DNA of 64,000 bases from Gastrodia elata (taxonomy: Eukaryota > Streptophyta > Magnoliopsida > Asparagales > Orchidaceae). Location of the stretch: contig CM028678.1 of the NCBI GenBank assembly GCA_016760335.1, positions 43,913,822 through 43,977,821 of the forward strand, in the 5' to 3' direction. This document shows positions 13,801 to 28,800 of this stretch, piece after piece. The notes under the pieces are model-generated. The model was not told the DNA's origin. It did no database searches and was given only the letters and a program-made list of their open reading frames with translations. The first letter of the stretch is position 1; the number at the start of each line of letters is the position of its first letter. Both the position numbers and the translations under genes were made by a program.

Positions 13801-16800
13801 AAATAAGAACCGTAAGCTTCATTGAAGTGAAAAACTGGGTGCTAAAAGATATTCCATATAATAAGGAAAAAAAAAACAAATATAATATAAAAGAAGAAAA
13901 AAAACAAAGTTGTGTGCAATTTTTATGATGCATTATTACACCAGATAAAATTCTACGTTGTTTGCATACATCATCATTGTACAAGGTTCAACGAATCATC
14001 AATAAATGAAAAAAAAGTACTGACCATAGTGTCTCCAATTCCCAAGCTTAAAATTCCAGCAAACGGGGCTAGAGGTCGATCATTAAAAGCAGAGGACATC
14101 CATTTAGGAATAGCACAGCCCAGTAACAGTGAGAAATGACTGCAATTAGCGAATTATAAGATACCAAGAGAATTTCTTAAAATTTGTGCATATCAAGTCT
14201 GTAATAGAAGAAACAGTATTATGACAGTTTCATGCCTGACAATGAGAATCTCTGAATCACGATGATCAGTAAAAGCAGTCATAAACTGATGCACCATATG
14301 CCCAAATGGCCAAATGTTCCAAACCTGCCAAGAGTTTTGAATTTTAGAATAAGATTGATAACCCAGAACTTACTTTTAAACTACTGCAGTTTTTTAATTC
14401 TGCAAAATGGCATGCAAGTTATATGATCATGTCACAAGATTGCAACATAAATAGATCACTTGGCCTATAGTTTGAATGGAAATTCCATTTGATCGCCTAC
14501 AAAGAGCACATCATCTTACAGCCTGCAATTCTTTAATGTTAAGAATATTTCTACATACTGAGTATTATTTTTAATTGATTTTTTTTCATTTTATTCCCTT
14601 CCTACTTAATCATCCCTTAGTTCCATTGAGATATGTATAGTAGTTATTACACATGCAAATTGCTACCTTCAAACATAAATTAAAGAGCTGATTCTAGGCA
14701 TGAGGCATCCATAAGATTCTCTACTTAATAAGGACTTGTTATATCACTTTTTAACCTTTATTTGACGATCTCCCCTATAATGTTGCTACACTTGTGAGAC
14801 CATAATTACAGGTTCTAAAATATTACTGATATTAAACTCTGCTTCAAACCTAGCCTTTCATCTTACCTTATATATATATATATATATAATTCTCTCTCTC
14901 TCTCTCTCTCCCTCCCTCTCTCTCTCTCTCTATATGTTATACACACACGCATAGCATACACACACACACACAAGCGATGGAGCTGTCAGTGAATTTTTCA
15001 TCCATCGCTGTCCTCATCCTTCATTATGTATGTTCTCTGTTCAGCATTTTTTATCATGGTACCAGAACAATGGTTTGGTCCTTCAGAATGAGTCTCTGCC
15101 CTTTGGCAATCAAGAAGACTGTTCAAAAGCTGGAACGGTCGAATCAAAAGAAGAGTCAAGAAAGCTTGTATCCCTGAAGCGTCAAAAGAAGACTCTTGAA
15201 TATGGTATCTTTATTTGGTATTTGTGTTTTAGTGTAATTACATTCTTGTCTTAATTTAGCATATTGCTCGAATTCATACAACCATCCTAACAAGTGAAAT
15301 GGTGGGCTTTATTGTTAAATACTACGCAATGAAAGATTTTTAAACAAGGTAACACTTTGAGGAATCCATATCCTTCGTCTAGTTCATTATTGGAACTAAT
15401 GAAATCACAATTAAGCGATTACAAAAATCAATGCATAACTTAACCTAGATTGGACCATCCCTTGAACTTTCCACATCAACCCTTTTATCATGACTTGCTC
15501 TCACTTACTCTTAATGTCACGACCTGGCCCAATAAGCATTGAGTTTAGATGTAAGATGGCGAAAAATATGAATTTAGCATTTAATATTAAAGGGCAATAC
15601 AAAATATGCTATCTAAATAATACAAGCCAACTAACTATCTACATTTTTAAGTAAATGGTATTTATAGTAAATTTTTACATCCAATAAAATAGAACGTGTA
15701 TGAGTACATATGCTGCCATAAAAGAAAAGAAAACTACAGCTAATAAACAAAAAACACATGTACCAATTTAGGCAACGGGTGTATGTTAGTTTAGTAAATT
15801 TATGCAATATAATTCTGATCTAAAAATGTTAATAAAAGATAATTAAAGTGAATAATTATAATTTCTAGTTAATGATTAACAATAAGGAGAGAGAATGCAT
15901 ACTCTAACAATTTAAATGCACACAGACTAAAAATAGTACAGGCTAAAAGTAAATTGACTCTAGCAGCTAAAAATAAATAGTAAACTAATTAAAATAAGAA
16001 TAACATGAAATGTGTACCTACAATTAATATAGATTAAGTCCTAGATTCACACATTAATAGTTTATCTTTTACTTTTACTTATAACGTGGTGGAGTAACCT
16101 GTACCAAAATTGAGCGCCACCTAAGAATATGTGGTGAAAAGCCTTACCAAATCTAGGAAATACCCTATCTATAAAGAAAATTCTCGTGAAAATAATACAC
16201 AAAAAAATCTCTACAATGCATACTTAAATAAAAGGAAGTCTTCTATCATGTAATAGGCATCTATATTTTAACATATTTATAAATATTGATATTTACATTG
16301 AACTTTCTCTTGATTTAACATACTTTAATTTCAATAGAGTTGGTAAATCACATAAAATTACCTAATATGTAAAATAGATATGCAATTACATCATGATACA
16401 TGAATATTTAATTCTATAAATGTGATTATCTTGTGGTTAAGAAGCTAATTATTTTCATTTAAACTTAATTTCAACGTATAGATATAATGATATGTTACTC
16501 ATTTTAATAATAATAGGTATGTTGAAATGTGAGTTTAATCCTACTAGATTCTAGGCTAAAGTAAATAAAGCCTTTGCACCAATATCAAGTTAAGCTAATT
16601 AATCATGTAAGAAAATAAGCAGTATTATAAATAAGAATTATAATTACTTACTTTAATTTAAGGTTTGGATGTTCAAAAGTATAAGTCCTACGGACAATCT
16701 TTTTCCAACAAAATTTAACCTAATTTTGGAAGTTAGGATTTAACTGAAGATTTATTTGATTATACAAATAGTTAAAATCATGGATTAAAAATTATACTTT

Positions 16801-19800
16801 AGATTTTGGTAAATTACATCAGGAACAATATAGATGTACTAAATATCAATTAGAAACTAATAGGAGGGCCCACAATTATGATTTAGTAAATATCTTCTGG
16901 TTAAACCAATATAATTTGATACGTCATTAATTAATAGCGTGCCTAAATATGAACTATGAGCATTTTGTACTAATGTAAGTGCAAAAGAGAAAAGAGAACG
17001 AGAAGAATGAAATATTTGATACTACATCGTTGTCTCCAAGTGCTAAGACTGGAGTGAGTGTGTAAATTCTTGCGGGAGTAAAGTTACGAGGTGAGGGTCA
17101 TTTCCTCTGGTTGGATGCCGATGCAATTGGTGGCCATGGGGAGTTGGCCGGTTCTGGGGTAACTCCTCTTGTTTGGGCATGAAACGGGGTTACAGCATGT
17201 AAGGTGTTTGTGCCTCTTATGATGGTCACTCCATCTATTGTCCTTACGGATCGACAATCCCGAATTTGGTGGTCGGGCTTGCCGCACTGATAACACCTTC
17301 TGCCATCATGGTAGCACTTGCCGTAGGGATGATGTCTCCGGCAATCTCCTCTTATTCCTTGTCCGAAATTCTCAGAAGTTAGTTGGAAGATTTTGGCAGG
17401 TGGGTTGTGTTGTTGTCTTTTGAATGTCCCTTGGTCCTTTGTAGGATGATCCTGCCTCTTCCCTTGACCCGAGTTGCTAGAAGGCCTGCTATTCTCTTCG
17501 TGCTCCATGATTAATGCGCATTCTAAAAGTTCGGAGAAATGAGCATGTCTTAATGGAAGCAGGCTCCAATGAAGGGTGTCTTTCATTCCTGATAGAAAAC
17601 GATTGCACCTTACTTTCTCTGTACTTATCAGGTTCTGAGCATACCTTGATAATCTAGTGAACTCAGTCTCATAGTTGGCCACTGAGTTGCTACCCTGAAC
17701 CAATTTCATGAATTAGTTTTCCATGATGCTTTGAGCAGCTTGCGGGACATATTTGGCTCGGAAAGCTTCTGAAAATTTTTCCCAACTTATGTTCTCCAAC
17801 TCTATGTTAGTGAAATCGGTGTTGACGACAGATTCCCACCAACGGTCAGCTTCGCCTTTAAATAGGTAGCAAGTCACACGCACTGCTTTTAAACTTGGAC
17901 ACTCCATACTTTCTAGTGTCTTTTCTATCTCTCTCAGCCAGTCTTCTGCTTCCATAGGACAAGTAGTCCCATTACTGGTGGATTTAATTTGAGGAAAGAT
18001 TGGAGGATTCTCTCAGAACGATGCTTTTGGGGTGATTGAACGGAGTTTGCTAAAGCAGCTTTCTTTTGATTTGCTAGGAGCTCTAAGACGGCTTCCATGA
18101 AGGGGTCGTTGGTACTTCTTGAAACTTCTAATGATATAGGCGCCTTAATTGGGGTTTCTGATGGTGTGCTCAAAATCCATCTTTTTGTTTAAAGGTTAAA
18201 AGCTTAAGTTACTTAGGTTTATGCTATCCTTCTCTATTCTCAAAGTGAATTATAATTTGACTTTTATATATTATCTCCTAAGCTTAAACTCAATCCTGCT
18301 CTGATACCAACTGTAAGGACCCGGTGCAGGGTCAGCGGGAGCTAATCCAACACAGGTTTGCTTGTGGAATAGCAATAGTAACAGCAACAAGCAACAAGTC
18401 CTTTAGCCGTAAGATCATATTGAGTGTTTTAAGAGACAAATATATAAACATCAAACATAACTCATTTATTCATTAATTCATAAGTCTTGGATACAAAGAT
18501 TAAAATAAAAGAAAAGTTACAAAATTTTAAAAATATAGAGTCAAAAAGAAAAGCAAAAGATCAGCAGGAAGTAGTATCAACACTGCTTGGCTCTTAGCAC
18601 CTTTCTTCAAAGATGAACTCATGATCTGGGCACGTTTCAAGAATTTCAGCATTCGGATACCAGTTAGTTGTGAAACTAAGTACTGACAGATGTCATCTTT
18701 ACAAATATTAAATAATAAGAAAAATAATCAATATTTGACAGGAAATAAAAGCTGTACAAAATTATCCATGCAAATCTATTTTAATTGCAATTGAAACTTA
18801 GCATAAAAATAATTGCAGTCACAAAAATAAATATAGAATTTTAGTGATTGATATCTGAGGCAAAATATGATTTTGTTGGGCAAGTAAAAAATCAAAGAAA
18901 ATGGGGGTTCATTTTTGTGTGACATATTTCAACTTCCCTCTATACCTGCCCCCTCAAAGGCTTATCAGTATACGCTCCTTATGACTCCCGATGTCGAACA
19001 GCCCCGTCTTAGCGGTTGTCTGATCAGACAAAAAGTATAAAGAACATGGAACCCTTGCTTCTCACTTATCCAAACTTGTTCATATATCATTTTATGTGAC
19101 TTTAAAAAGTACTTTTGTCAAATCTGTACAATGCTGAGCAGAAAAGCATATTTAAACAAGAGTAATAAAATAACATCTGGTACCTTGTTCTATACGTTCA
19201 AGAGTTTAATATTTCGAATGAGTGACAGTTCGCTCAATCTGCATTTAGGTTTGGATATTTTTAAGTTAGCTTTTTAATCAAATGATTTAGGAGTCAATTT
19301 TCATTACTAAAAAAAATCAGAATAAAAATGACTGAATTCGTAAATATAAAATAATAGTCATCTTTATAACATAAGTATAATTTTTATTATTAATTAATGA
19401 GAATGACATTATTATATCATTATTATTTTCATAATAATAATTATTATGTATAAATTAAAAGAACATAAAAATTTCTCCTCTTTTCTCTCCCCTTTCTCTA
19501 TCTTTTAAACTTATCATCTTACCTTTAGGATTAGGATTGCCGGAAAGCGGAGGGAGGTCGGAGTGGGTTGCTGGCCGGGCTATTAGCCGGAATGGGGTGG
19601 CCGGACGGCTGCTTGCTGGCTGTTGGCTGGTCGAGGGAGGGCTGCAGCAGGCTGAGGGGCGGTTGTCGTGGGGAAGGGAGGCTGGCTGGGCTGTTGTGAG
19701 GGGGAGGAGGGATTGTGGGGGAATAAGGAAGGAAGGGGGGCATTTATGTAGGGGAGATGAGGGGAGAGGGGGGTTGGCCAGGTGGGCCGACCAACCTGCG

Positions 19801-22800
19801 CCAAAAACGGCGCAGGCAACCCCTTCCTGGCGCGGAAGGTTCCGCGCCAGACGCCTGTCGGGGCGGGTCGCAGAGGGGGGGGGGGCGAACGGGGGGAAGG
19901 AAATAAGGGAATTGGGAAAAAAAAAACTTAAATAATACTTAGAGTTAAATTATTTGCATTTTTCCGCCGTTCGGCGTCCAAATACAACAAAACTTGGCAT
20001 CGAGGTGTGTTACAACATGACAAACACCCTCGCGCCAAAAAATTTCAATTAGAACAAATATTTTAATTTTAATTAATTTCTGAAGTTTAAAAACTTCAGA
20101 AATTAACCACGATAAATCCGACGCTCAGAATTTGATGAAACTTCTCGAGCAGCCTTTAAATAATATACTTAACACAATGACACTGAAATCGATAAATTCT
20201 GACACGTATTTTAATGTTCTTCATTTTTTTAGAAATTAAATAATTCAGAAAATAAAGCGGGAACTTCCGTTATTCGGATTTCTCTCAAACTATGGCACTT
20301 TGATCTTAAAATATTCTTATCTAAGGATATTTTTGTTTGCCCTAATTTAAAATTCCCCGGAGTTTTGATGTCTAAAGCGGGCTCTGACATAATTTTGAAA
20401 AATAACGATATTAGGTCGTTACAAGGTCGGCGCCTTTGGAGTGGAAGAAATCGGTTATTAGAAAAAAATAGGTTGCCTTAGCATGGTTGTGGGTTGACCA
20501 TAAACTGAACAACCCTTACATCATCATAAGAAGAGAGAGAATGAGAGATTGAAAGATCAAGAAGGAAAAGGAAGAGCGATTGAAGAACTTGGGTGGCTAG
20601 GGCTTCTCTTGAACAGATAATGATGGAATAGTGAGGGGATGGTTGGTTAAAATGAAGTGTCGAGGGATGTTAGGGAATAAAAAAATGGAATGTATTCAGA
20701 AACTCACCATAAAATCATGTTAACTCTGATTCTGACGAAACTTATATCAGAATTTTTCAGTTTTTATTTAGTATATCCAAAAAATAAAATTTTATATTTT
20801 GATGCATAATTTATAATTTGAAAAAATAACCTATAAGAAGAAAATTGTTAAATTTTACAGTCTTCAAAATTCACCAAATTTCAAGAAATGCCTTCAATTT
20901 TGAACCACTTTAATAAAAGAACTTTATACTTAATATCACCTAACCCACTTCGTACCTTACTCGTATTGCTAGAAGGCCATTCATAAGACCAGCCCTTGGC
21001 AAAGCCAACTAAGCACCCACCTCATCTACATTGTCAATCATTTGTTGGGAACAGAGACCCTTAACTAGCTTTCACTAACATAGTAGACTAATCAACCACT
21101 GGTTGACCACCACAACCAGCCTAATTAAAATCCATAAAGTTTAAGATTATTTTTTTTTAATGTTTTTCATAATTCAAATATCTCAAAACAAATAAAAAAA
21201 ATCTTGGTACCTTTTTACATTTTCTTAGAACCATACAAATGCTAAAATAAATTAAATACAAGTATTTGATATATACTATATTTGCTTTATACCCAAGATT
21301 CATATTATCAACAAACAAAATTGCCCCTTGGAGGCATTCACTCACTATTGTCTTCAATCATTAATGATTGCTTGGTTCAAATAAAATTCCTCTAATCATG
21401 TAATTCAGCAAAAAATGTTCATATTCACCTCTCATCATCTAGGAAAGTAATAGTTTAGTTCATATCTTAATACAGGACAAAAAAACTTCATGTGTGACAT
21501 AAATTTGGCATCAAAGCATTGTTCCATGTCTAGCTAAAAGGGTAATTAGAACTATTATTATAAACATGTATGAATAATTAGTTTAATCTAAGTTAAGATT
21601 AAGATATTCTTAAAAAGACATGTCGAATTCAGTTTCAATAAATCGTTGACTGCCTCGAATATTTTAATCCAAAAATCAACATTCGTATGAGTTGTAATTT
21701 TAATATCACTTCGTCGACTTGAGTTGTAAATCCTGTGCAACTAGGGTAGTAAATTTCATAAATGGTTGACTATGATAACTAATTTTAACATAACATAAGA
21801 CATAACCTTAACTTAAAGATTAAAGAAATTATTCGTTTATGATTGTAATAGTAGTTCTTACCGCCTATAGTCAGGAAGCTAGCAGTTCTAAAGGAATATC
21901 TCAGGTTTCCTCAATGAGAATCCGAAATATTAAAAATTATGAATTAATTAAATTTTCATTAAATGTAAATAATCTAAATAGATGGACAACACCATATGTT
22001 GATAAAAATACGATCTATAAGATTGGAACATTTGATTTTAAAGGAAAATCTTCTATTAAAACAGCATAACAAATTATAACAATAGATAAAAATGAGAAAA
22101 ATTTAAGTTTAAATTTTGAAAATGACATACAAGAATATAAGAATAAATATTAATTTATTCATATCGGATTAATCCAAATAACATTCAAACCTTCAACCCT
22201 TGAAGGATTTAAAAGCTTAAATATTAACATGCCTAAGAGATTGACGATGCTTGAACTGGGCTCAATCACTTATGGGGTTGAGGCTAGTTTATATCATGCA
22301 CCAGTATATTTCAATATTTATCCAAACTTCAGTTTATCTCTATCCAATGTTAATTTATTTGAAGTAAATAAACTGCTAATAAAATTATATGGCTATGATT
22401 TCATGCAAGGTTCTGAAATGATAGCTTTACTATATACAATCTATTTTAAGGTAATGAATACTTTAATAACTAATATTAGAAATCTGAATTTAACATCTTA
22501 TAGAACCATAATGATCGAAACCAATCTTATAGCTTCACACAACCACAAATAGGGTTATTAAATGGAATGAGGTAACTTTCCCAGAATAATGGACACTACC
22601 CATTGTTATTACACCAAAACCTATAATAAACCAAAATACTGAACAAATATTTCAAAATGACGATGTAGATGTACAAATTAGATTTACACCTAGAATATCT
22701 ATTACGATCCTGAGAATAAGTATCCCATATACATCAATTCCTTCATAAACTTCATCAAACAATGAAACCCCAATAGAAGATGAAAATATAAAACCTCCAA

Positions 22801-25800
22801 TAGAAAATGTAAGAGTTTCAGATAATAATACTTTACATTCAACATATGAAGAAGAAACATAGTACTGTTTCCAATCCGAACTAAATTTTAGCATTTTGAT
22901 GGAATACGGACTAGGAAACAACATTAGAAAATTTGCAAATGCAAATTTTTAACAATCAAACTATAAAAAATGGTATGGAAAAACATTCTCCAAAATTCAG
23001 AGAAAAGAAATAACTGAAAATTATTACCAACATCTAAAATCAATAAATCAAATAGGTAAACGAGTTATTCCAATTGTAACTTGGTTTACAAAAAGTTTAA
23101 CTCAATAGATAGATATGATCCAAAGAGATTGGAAAACTACTAAGGGAGAAATAATAAAATTTATTTATCCTCCTTCACAACATATAATTATAGAAAGTAT
23201 ACATGCTTATGAGCGTGTATCCGTTGTTCTAAAAGACTTTTAAACAATAGTCAAACAATTAAATTTCACAAACAGTACCCTAAAAATTATAACAAGTCAT
23301 TTGTTCTCTTTCAAAAAAAAAGTAGAACAATTAAACGAAGAAAATAAAAAGAAAAATCATGATACAAGAAAATCAATAATAATCAGAGATCACCCTTCTT
23401 TGAGACCTTCTTCTAATATTAAAAACTATAATTTATGATCAACTTATACTGAATTAGAAGAATTAATCAATAGGAATAAAAGAAAAATATACAAATTTTA
23501 GAAAATAATCCTGACTTCAGATTTTGAAGATATCACTGAAGAAAATCTTGAGAATATCAAACAATAATTCTCTGAATTACAAAAAAAAGATGATCTACAT
23601 CTCAATAAATTGACTTATCCATCCAAAGGTTTGGATAGACATTAATATAAAAGATCAACTGTAACGACCCAAAGTCGTTTTGCAAATTCGGTCAGAATCC
23701 CGCCTTAGGAATCAGGATCCCGGGGAATTTCACTTTAGGGCAAACAAAACTACCAATAGATAGAAACAACTTTAAGGATCAAAGAGCCCTAATTCAGGAG
23801 AAATCCGAAAGACGGAAGCTCCCGTTCTATCTTCGAAATTTTTATTAATTTCTGAAAATCAAAAACATTGAAATACGTGTCCGAATTTATCATTTTCAGT
23901 GTCGACATGTTAAGTATATTATTTAAAAATTGCTCGATAAGTTTTCATCAAAATCTGAGCGTCGATATGATCGTGGCAAAATTTCGAAGTTTTAAACCCC
24001 TAAAATTAAAATAAAATAAAATTTTGCTCCGAATCGAAAATTTTTGGCGCCGAACAACGGAAATTTGAGAAGATTTTAAATTTAAGTTTTTTTTTTTTCT
24101 TCCTCTGTTTTCTTCATACGCCCCCCTCTGTTTTTTTTATCGCGCATGCGATCTTTTCTCCCCCGCCAGGCGGGAGAAGCTTCCGCGCCAGGCGGAAGCC
24201 TGGCGCACGTTCGGCGCCTGTCTGCGCCGATTTTGGCGCAGGCTGTCGGCCCATAGGGCCGACCACTCCCCCACGACCCCACTCCCGCCTTCTGGCGGGA
24301 GAAGCTTCCGCGCCAGAGGCTTCCTGGCGCGTGCCAGGCACCGACCAGGCGCCGTTTTGGCGCAAGTTTTGCGCCACTGCGTGCGCCTATAAAGCCCCCA
24401 TTCCCTCCCCTCTTCTCCCCACACATTCCAGCAGTCTCTTCCCCTCTCCCCTCCTCAATTCAGCCAACCCTCCTCCTTCCGGCAGCCCGGCAGCCCCGAC
24501 AGCCCTTCCAGCCACCTTCCAGCAACCCGACAGCCCCTTCCAGCCTCCTTCCGGCAGCCCGGCAGCCCCGACAGCCCTTCCAGCCACCTTCCAGCAACCC
24601 GGCAGCCCCTTCCAGCCTCCTTCCGGCAGCCCGACAGCCCTTCCAGCCACCTTCCAGCAGCCCGACAGTCCCGGCAGCCCCCGCAGCGGCTCCAGCAACC
24701 CTCGGCCACCCTTCGGCCAACCCGTTCCAGCTTCCTTTCGTGTGCCGGCGATCCTAAATCTAAGGTAAGGGAAAGAAATTTGAAAGAACTCATTCGTTTT
24801 CTCTTAATCTAATTATTCTCACTATCAAATTTATAGCTAGTCATACACAATAGAATTATCCTCATTAATTAATAATGAGAACGATTTAATGTGTTATAAA
24901 TGACTACTAATTTCTATTTGTCAATTCCATCGATTATTCTGACTTTTTTGTCATACATTAGTATGATAATCATAAAGACACCTTAACAACTGCTTTAACA
25001 ACAGCTTAATTTAAATGAACTTCAAAAGCAGAAGAAGACAAACAGAATAAAAGAATAAAAAGCTAACTTAAAAATATCGGGAACTTAAAATGCAGATTGA
25101 GCGAACTGTCACTCATTCGAGCTGTTGAACTTCTGAACTAAAAGACTAAAGGTACCCAGTATATGACTTGCATTACATATCGCAATTTTTCTATTATTGC
25201 TTTGCTTCGCATATTTGCTTTGAGCCGAATTTCGTTTTGAAGCTTGGTTGGTTGTCTGGAACCAACGTAATATCATTCGGGGTTGTTACCGGAAAATGAC
25301 ATTGGTATCATTCGGGGTTATTACTGGAAAATGACATCAGTAATATTCGGGGTTATTGCTGGAAAAATGACATCAGCAATATTCGGGGTTGTTATTGGAA
25401 AATGACATCAATAACATTCGGGGTTGTTACTGGAAAAATGACATCAGTAACATTCGGGGTTGGTTACTGGAAAATGACATCAGTAACCGTTATTTTGTGA
25501 TAAATACTTGTTGCAGGAAGTTACTCGCTTATTTTACACAGTTGCCTTACCTATACTGCATTTTTATCTCTGCTAAACGCATTTTCGTAAATTAATTTGT
25601 TATTATATACTGCTGTACTTAGAGTATTATCTAATTACTGGGAATTCCAATCCCGGTATTATTTGTTGTACAATACCAGGTCAGGTGCTTTTGGAAGAGG
25701 TTAAACAAGAACCTTAACTTTCAAAAGGATCAACGATGGCGCTGAAATGCTTATTTTGTTTCTTTTTTTGTTTTGTTCAATGATGGAACTTGTAATAAAA

Positions 25801-28800
25801 ACTTTGATAAATGAAGAATATCATTCACTTTTATATGCGCATTCTTTTTCTCTCAAATTGCTTGATATGATCCTGCGGTGAGCAGTTACCCTATGCCAGA
25901 ACGGTTTCTACCGAACCGGCATTCAGGTCCTCACATCAACACCCGTTGATGTTCTCTTTGAAGAAATGATTTCCAATTACAAACAGCCTATGATGGCACC
26001 TGAACTTATGACTGGAATATAGACAGATATTCTGAAAGACAAATACATAATTGTCTTCATAGAATGATGATTTATGCTACTGTAGCAAAATCTAGAAGCA
26101 ACAAAGATTCACAAATAGCAAAAATGACAACTTACGGATTCACATCTGAAAGGATGGTGGGATAATTATCTCATTGAAGCCCAAAGGACAGAAATATTCA
26201 CGAATGAAAAACCAATAGGCAATATTTTGAAGATGTGGTTTATACACTAATTCTAGATATTTTAGAAACTTCACTGGAACTGTTTCAGACAGAGGAGAAA
26301 GAACTAGATCTTTACTCCAAAAATTAAAATGTCCAACACTAACACATTTCAGATGGCACAATGATATGTTCTTAAGTCGGGTGATGACTTGAAATGATGC
26401 TTACCATAGACATTGGAAACAAAAATTCATAGAAGGACTACCTAATCTTTTTGCCGAAAAGGTTAAAGAAAATTTGAGAGACTTGGAGACAAAATCAATC
26501 CCTTTTGAATTCTATACATACGAGAAATTAATAAATGCTTATATTACAGAACTTGCACTTTGTAATAGTATAAATTACAGTATCAGCTCAAAAAAGAAAG
26601 GTTGAACGAACAAAAACAAGTAGGAGAATTTTGCAAGCAATTCGCTTATGAAAAATTACTTCCAGCTCCTAAAGAAAATAGAAGTGAAAAACACAGAAAA
26701 AATAATAGAAGAAAAAATATTATAATACCCATAGATATAGAGAAAATGATGAGAAAAAACACAAAAAATATAAGAAAAGGGATATCAAATGCTTCCGATG
26801 TGAACAAGTAGGACATTATGCTATTAGATGTTCTATGAAAAAGGAAATCAATGAATTAAATATTGATGAAGGATTGAAGAAATCCCTCATGAAAATAATG
26901 CTAAACTTTGAAGACTCAACAGAAGAACCTTCAGAATACTATAAAACTAAATCAGATAGCACAAACTCATAATCAGAATATTGTAATTGTTTAAATAACA
27001 ATTACTACAAAAATATTGTTGAAATGAATGGGCTTTTTATTCTCATTGAAAATCAGAGATGAAATTGATAAAAATATTATTTTTAGTAACTGAAAAAAAA
27101 ACAAAGAAATATTTTAAAACTTCTAAACTCAGAAGTAAATGAAAAGGAAACTTTCCAACCATATAATTTAACAAAAGCCTTTAAAAGAGCTTCAAATATC
27201 CAAAAGCAAACATTCACAAAGAATCTAAAATAAGAAATCTATAAAATTAAATAAAAAATTTCAAAAATAAAAAATGAACAGATCATTATTAATGAACGCC
27301 TATCTCAGATAGAATTTAATAAAAGGAAAAATAAAATAGAAATAGAGGAAATAGATTCAGATCCTGAAAATAAATTTGGAATTGATGTATTCAACACAAT
27401 CCAAAAGGCAATTATGCATATATGATTTATTTCAATAACATTCATAATAAATAAAGAATTTTTTATCAACAAACTAACCGCACTAGTTGATAGCGGTGTA
27501 GACATAAATTGTATACAAGAAGGAATAATACCTTCCAAGTTCTTTGAAAAACCACTCAAAGTTTAATATCAACCAACGATAACAAACTGAAAATAGAATA
27601 CAAATTACCATCGACTAATATTTGTAGGAATTTATCTTATCGTGTAATTCTAGGAACTCTGTTTCTATTTCAAATCATGCCAATCTCAAAAATCGATGAA
27701 ACCAGAATATATTCTAATAAATTTGAAAAACAAATTGTTTTCAATTTTATCTCGAATCCAAAAGAAATCCTAATCTAGAAAAAAACAATTTAAAAGAAAA
27801 ACAAATAAATATCTTAAAAGAAAAAAATTAAATTTATTCTCAAAGAAACAATTAAAACTGAGAAAATCAGAAAATATTGACAATATAACAAATAAATTCC
27901 ATAAAAAAAATATGCGAAGAAAATCCAATAGAATTTTGGGATAGAAAATACACGTGTTTCCCTACCATATGAAGATAATTTTGAAAAAAGATTAATAGCA
28001 ACTAAAGCAAGGCCTTGTCAAATGAATAAAGAATATCTACAACTCTATGAAAAAGAAATCACAAAATTATTAGATAAAAAATTAATCTAAAAATCTTACT
28101 CCCCTTGGAATTGTACAACATTCTATGTAATGAATGCAAGAGAAAAAAAGAAAGAGGAAAATCTCGCCTAGTCATTAATTATAAACCTCTTAATAAAGTA
28201 TTAAGATGGATTAAATACCCTTCACCAAATAAAAGAGATCTGTTTAACAGATTAACGAAAGCAAATATTTTCTCAAACTTTAACATGAAATCAGGATACT
28301 GGCAAATCCAGATTAAAGAAGACGATAGATATAAAACAACATTTATAGTCCCTTTTGGACACTATGAATGGAGTGTAATGTTATTCGAATTAAAAAATGC
28401 TCCATCAGAATTTCAAAATATTGTGAATAATATTTTCTCAACGTATTCATATAATTGTTTATATTGATGATGCATTAATATTTTCAAATTTAATAGATGA
28501 ACACTTCAAACATCTTGAAACATTTAAATGGTTAGAGCATCAAAAAATGGATTAGTTATATCCGACCCAAAAATGAGACTCTTTGACACATAAATCTGTT
28601 CCTTAGGTCATAATATAACTAATGGGGCAATAATCCCAATCAACATAAGCATTGAATTTGCTTCAAAATTTTCTGACGAATTATTAGATATTAAAAAACA
28701 AAAGAACATGCAAAAATATTATGTTGCTGATTTTTACAAAAATCTTCATTTGGATACAAAAATATTATACGAAAGATTAAAAAAAATCCTCCTGAATAGA

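Larger units (their letters stand above)
23660..25935 (+). repeat. Solo LTR (2276 bp) inserted in the pararetrovirus
   Basis: It starts TGTAACGACCC and ends GGTCCTCACA, flanked on both sides by the 5-bp duplication TCAAC (23655-23659 and 25936-25940). No internal retrotransposon sequence remains, so it is the product of LTR-LTR recombination. A TATA box (TATAAAG, 24388-24394) sits inside a GC-rich block (24115-24420). Downstream are a 72-bp tandem repeat and a hairpin tandem array. It is the same family as the LTR at 18312-20423, in opposite orientation. Confidence 0.93.
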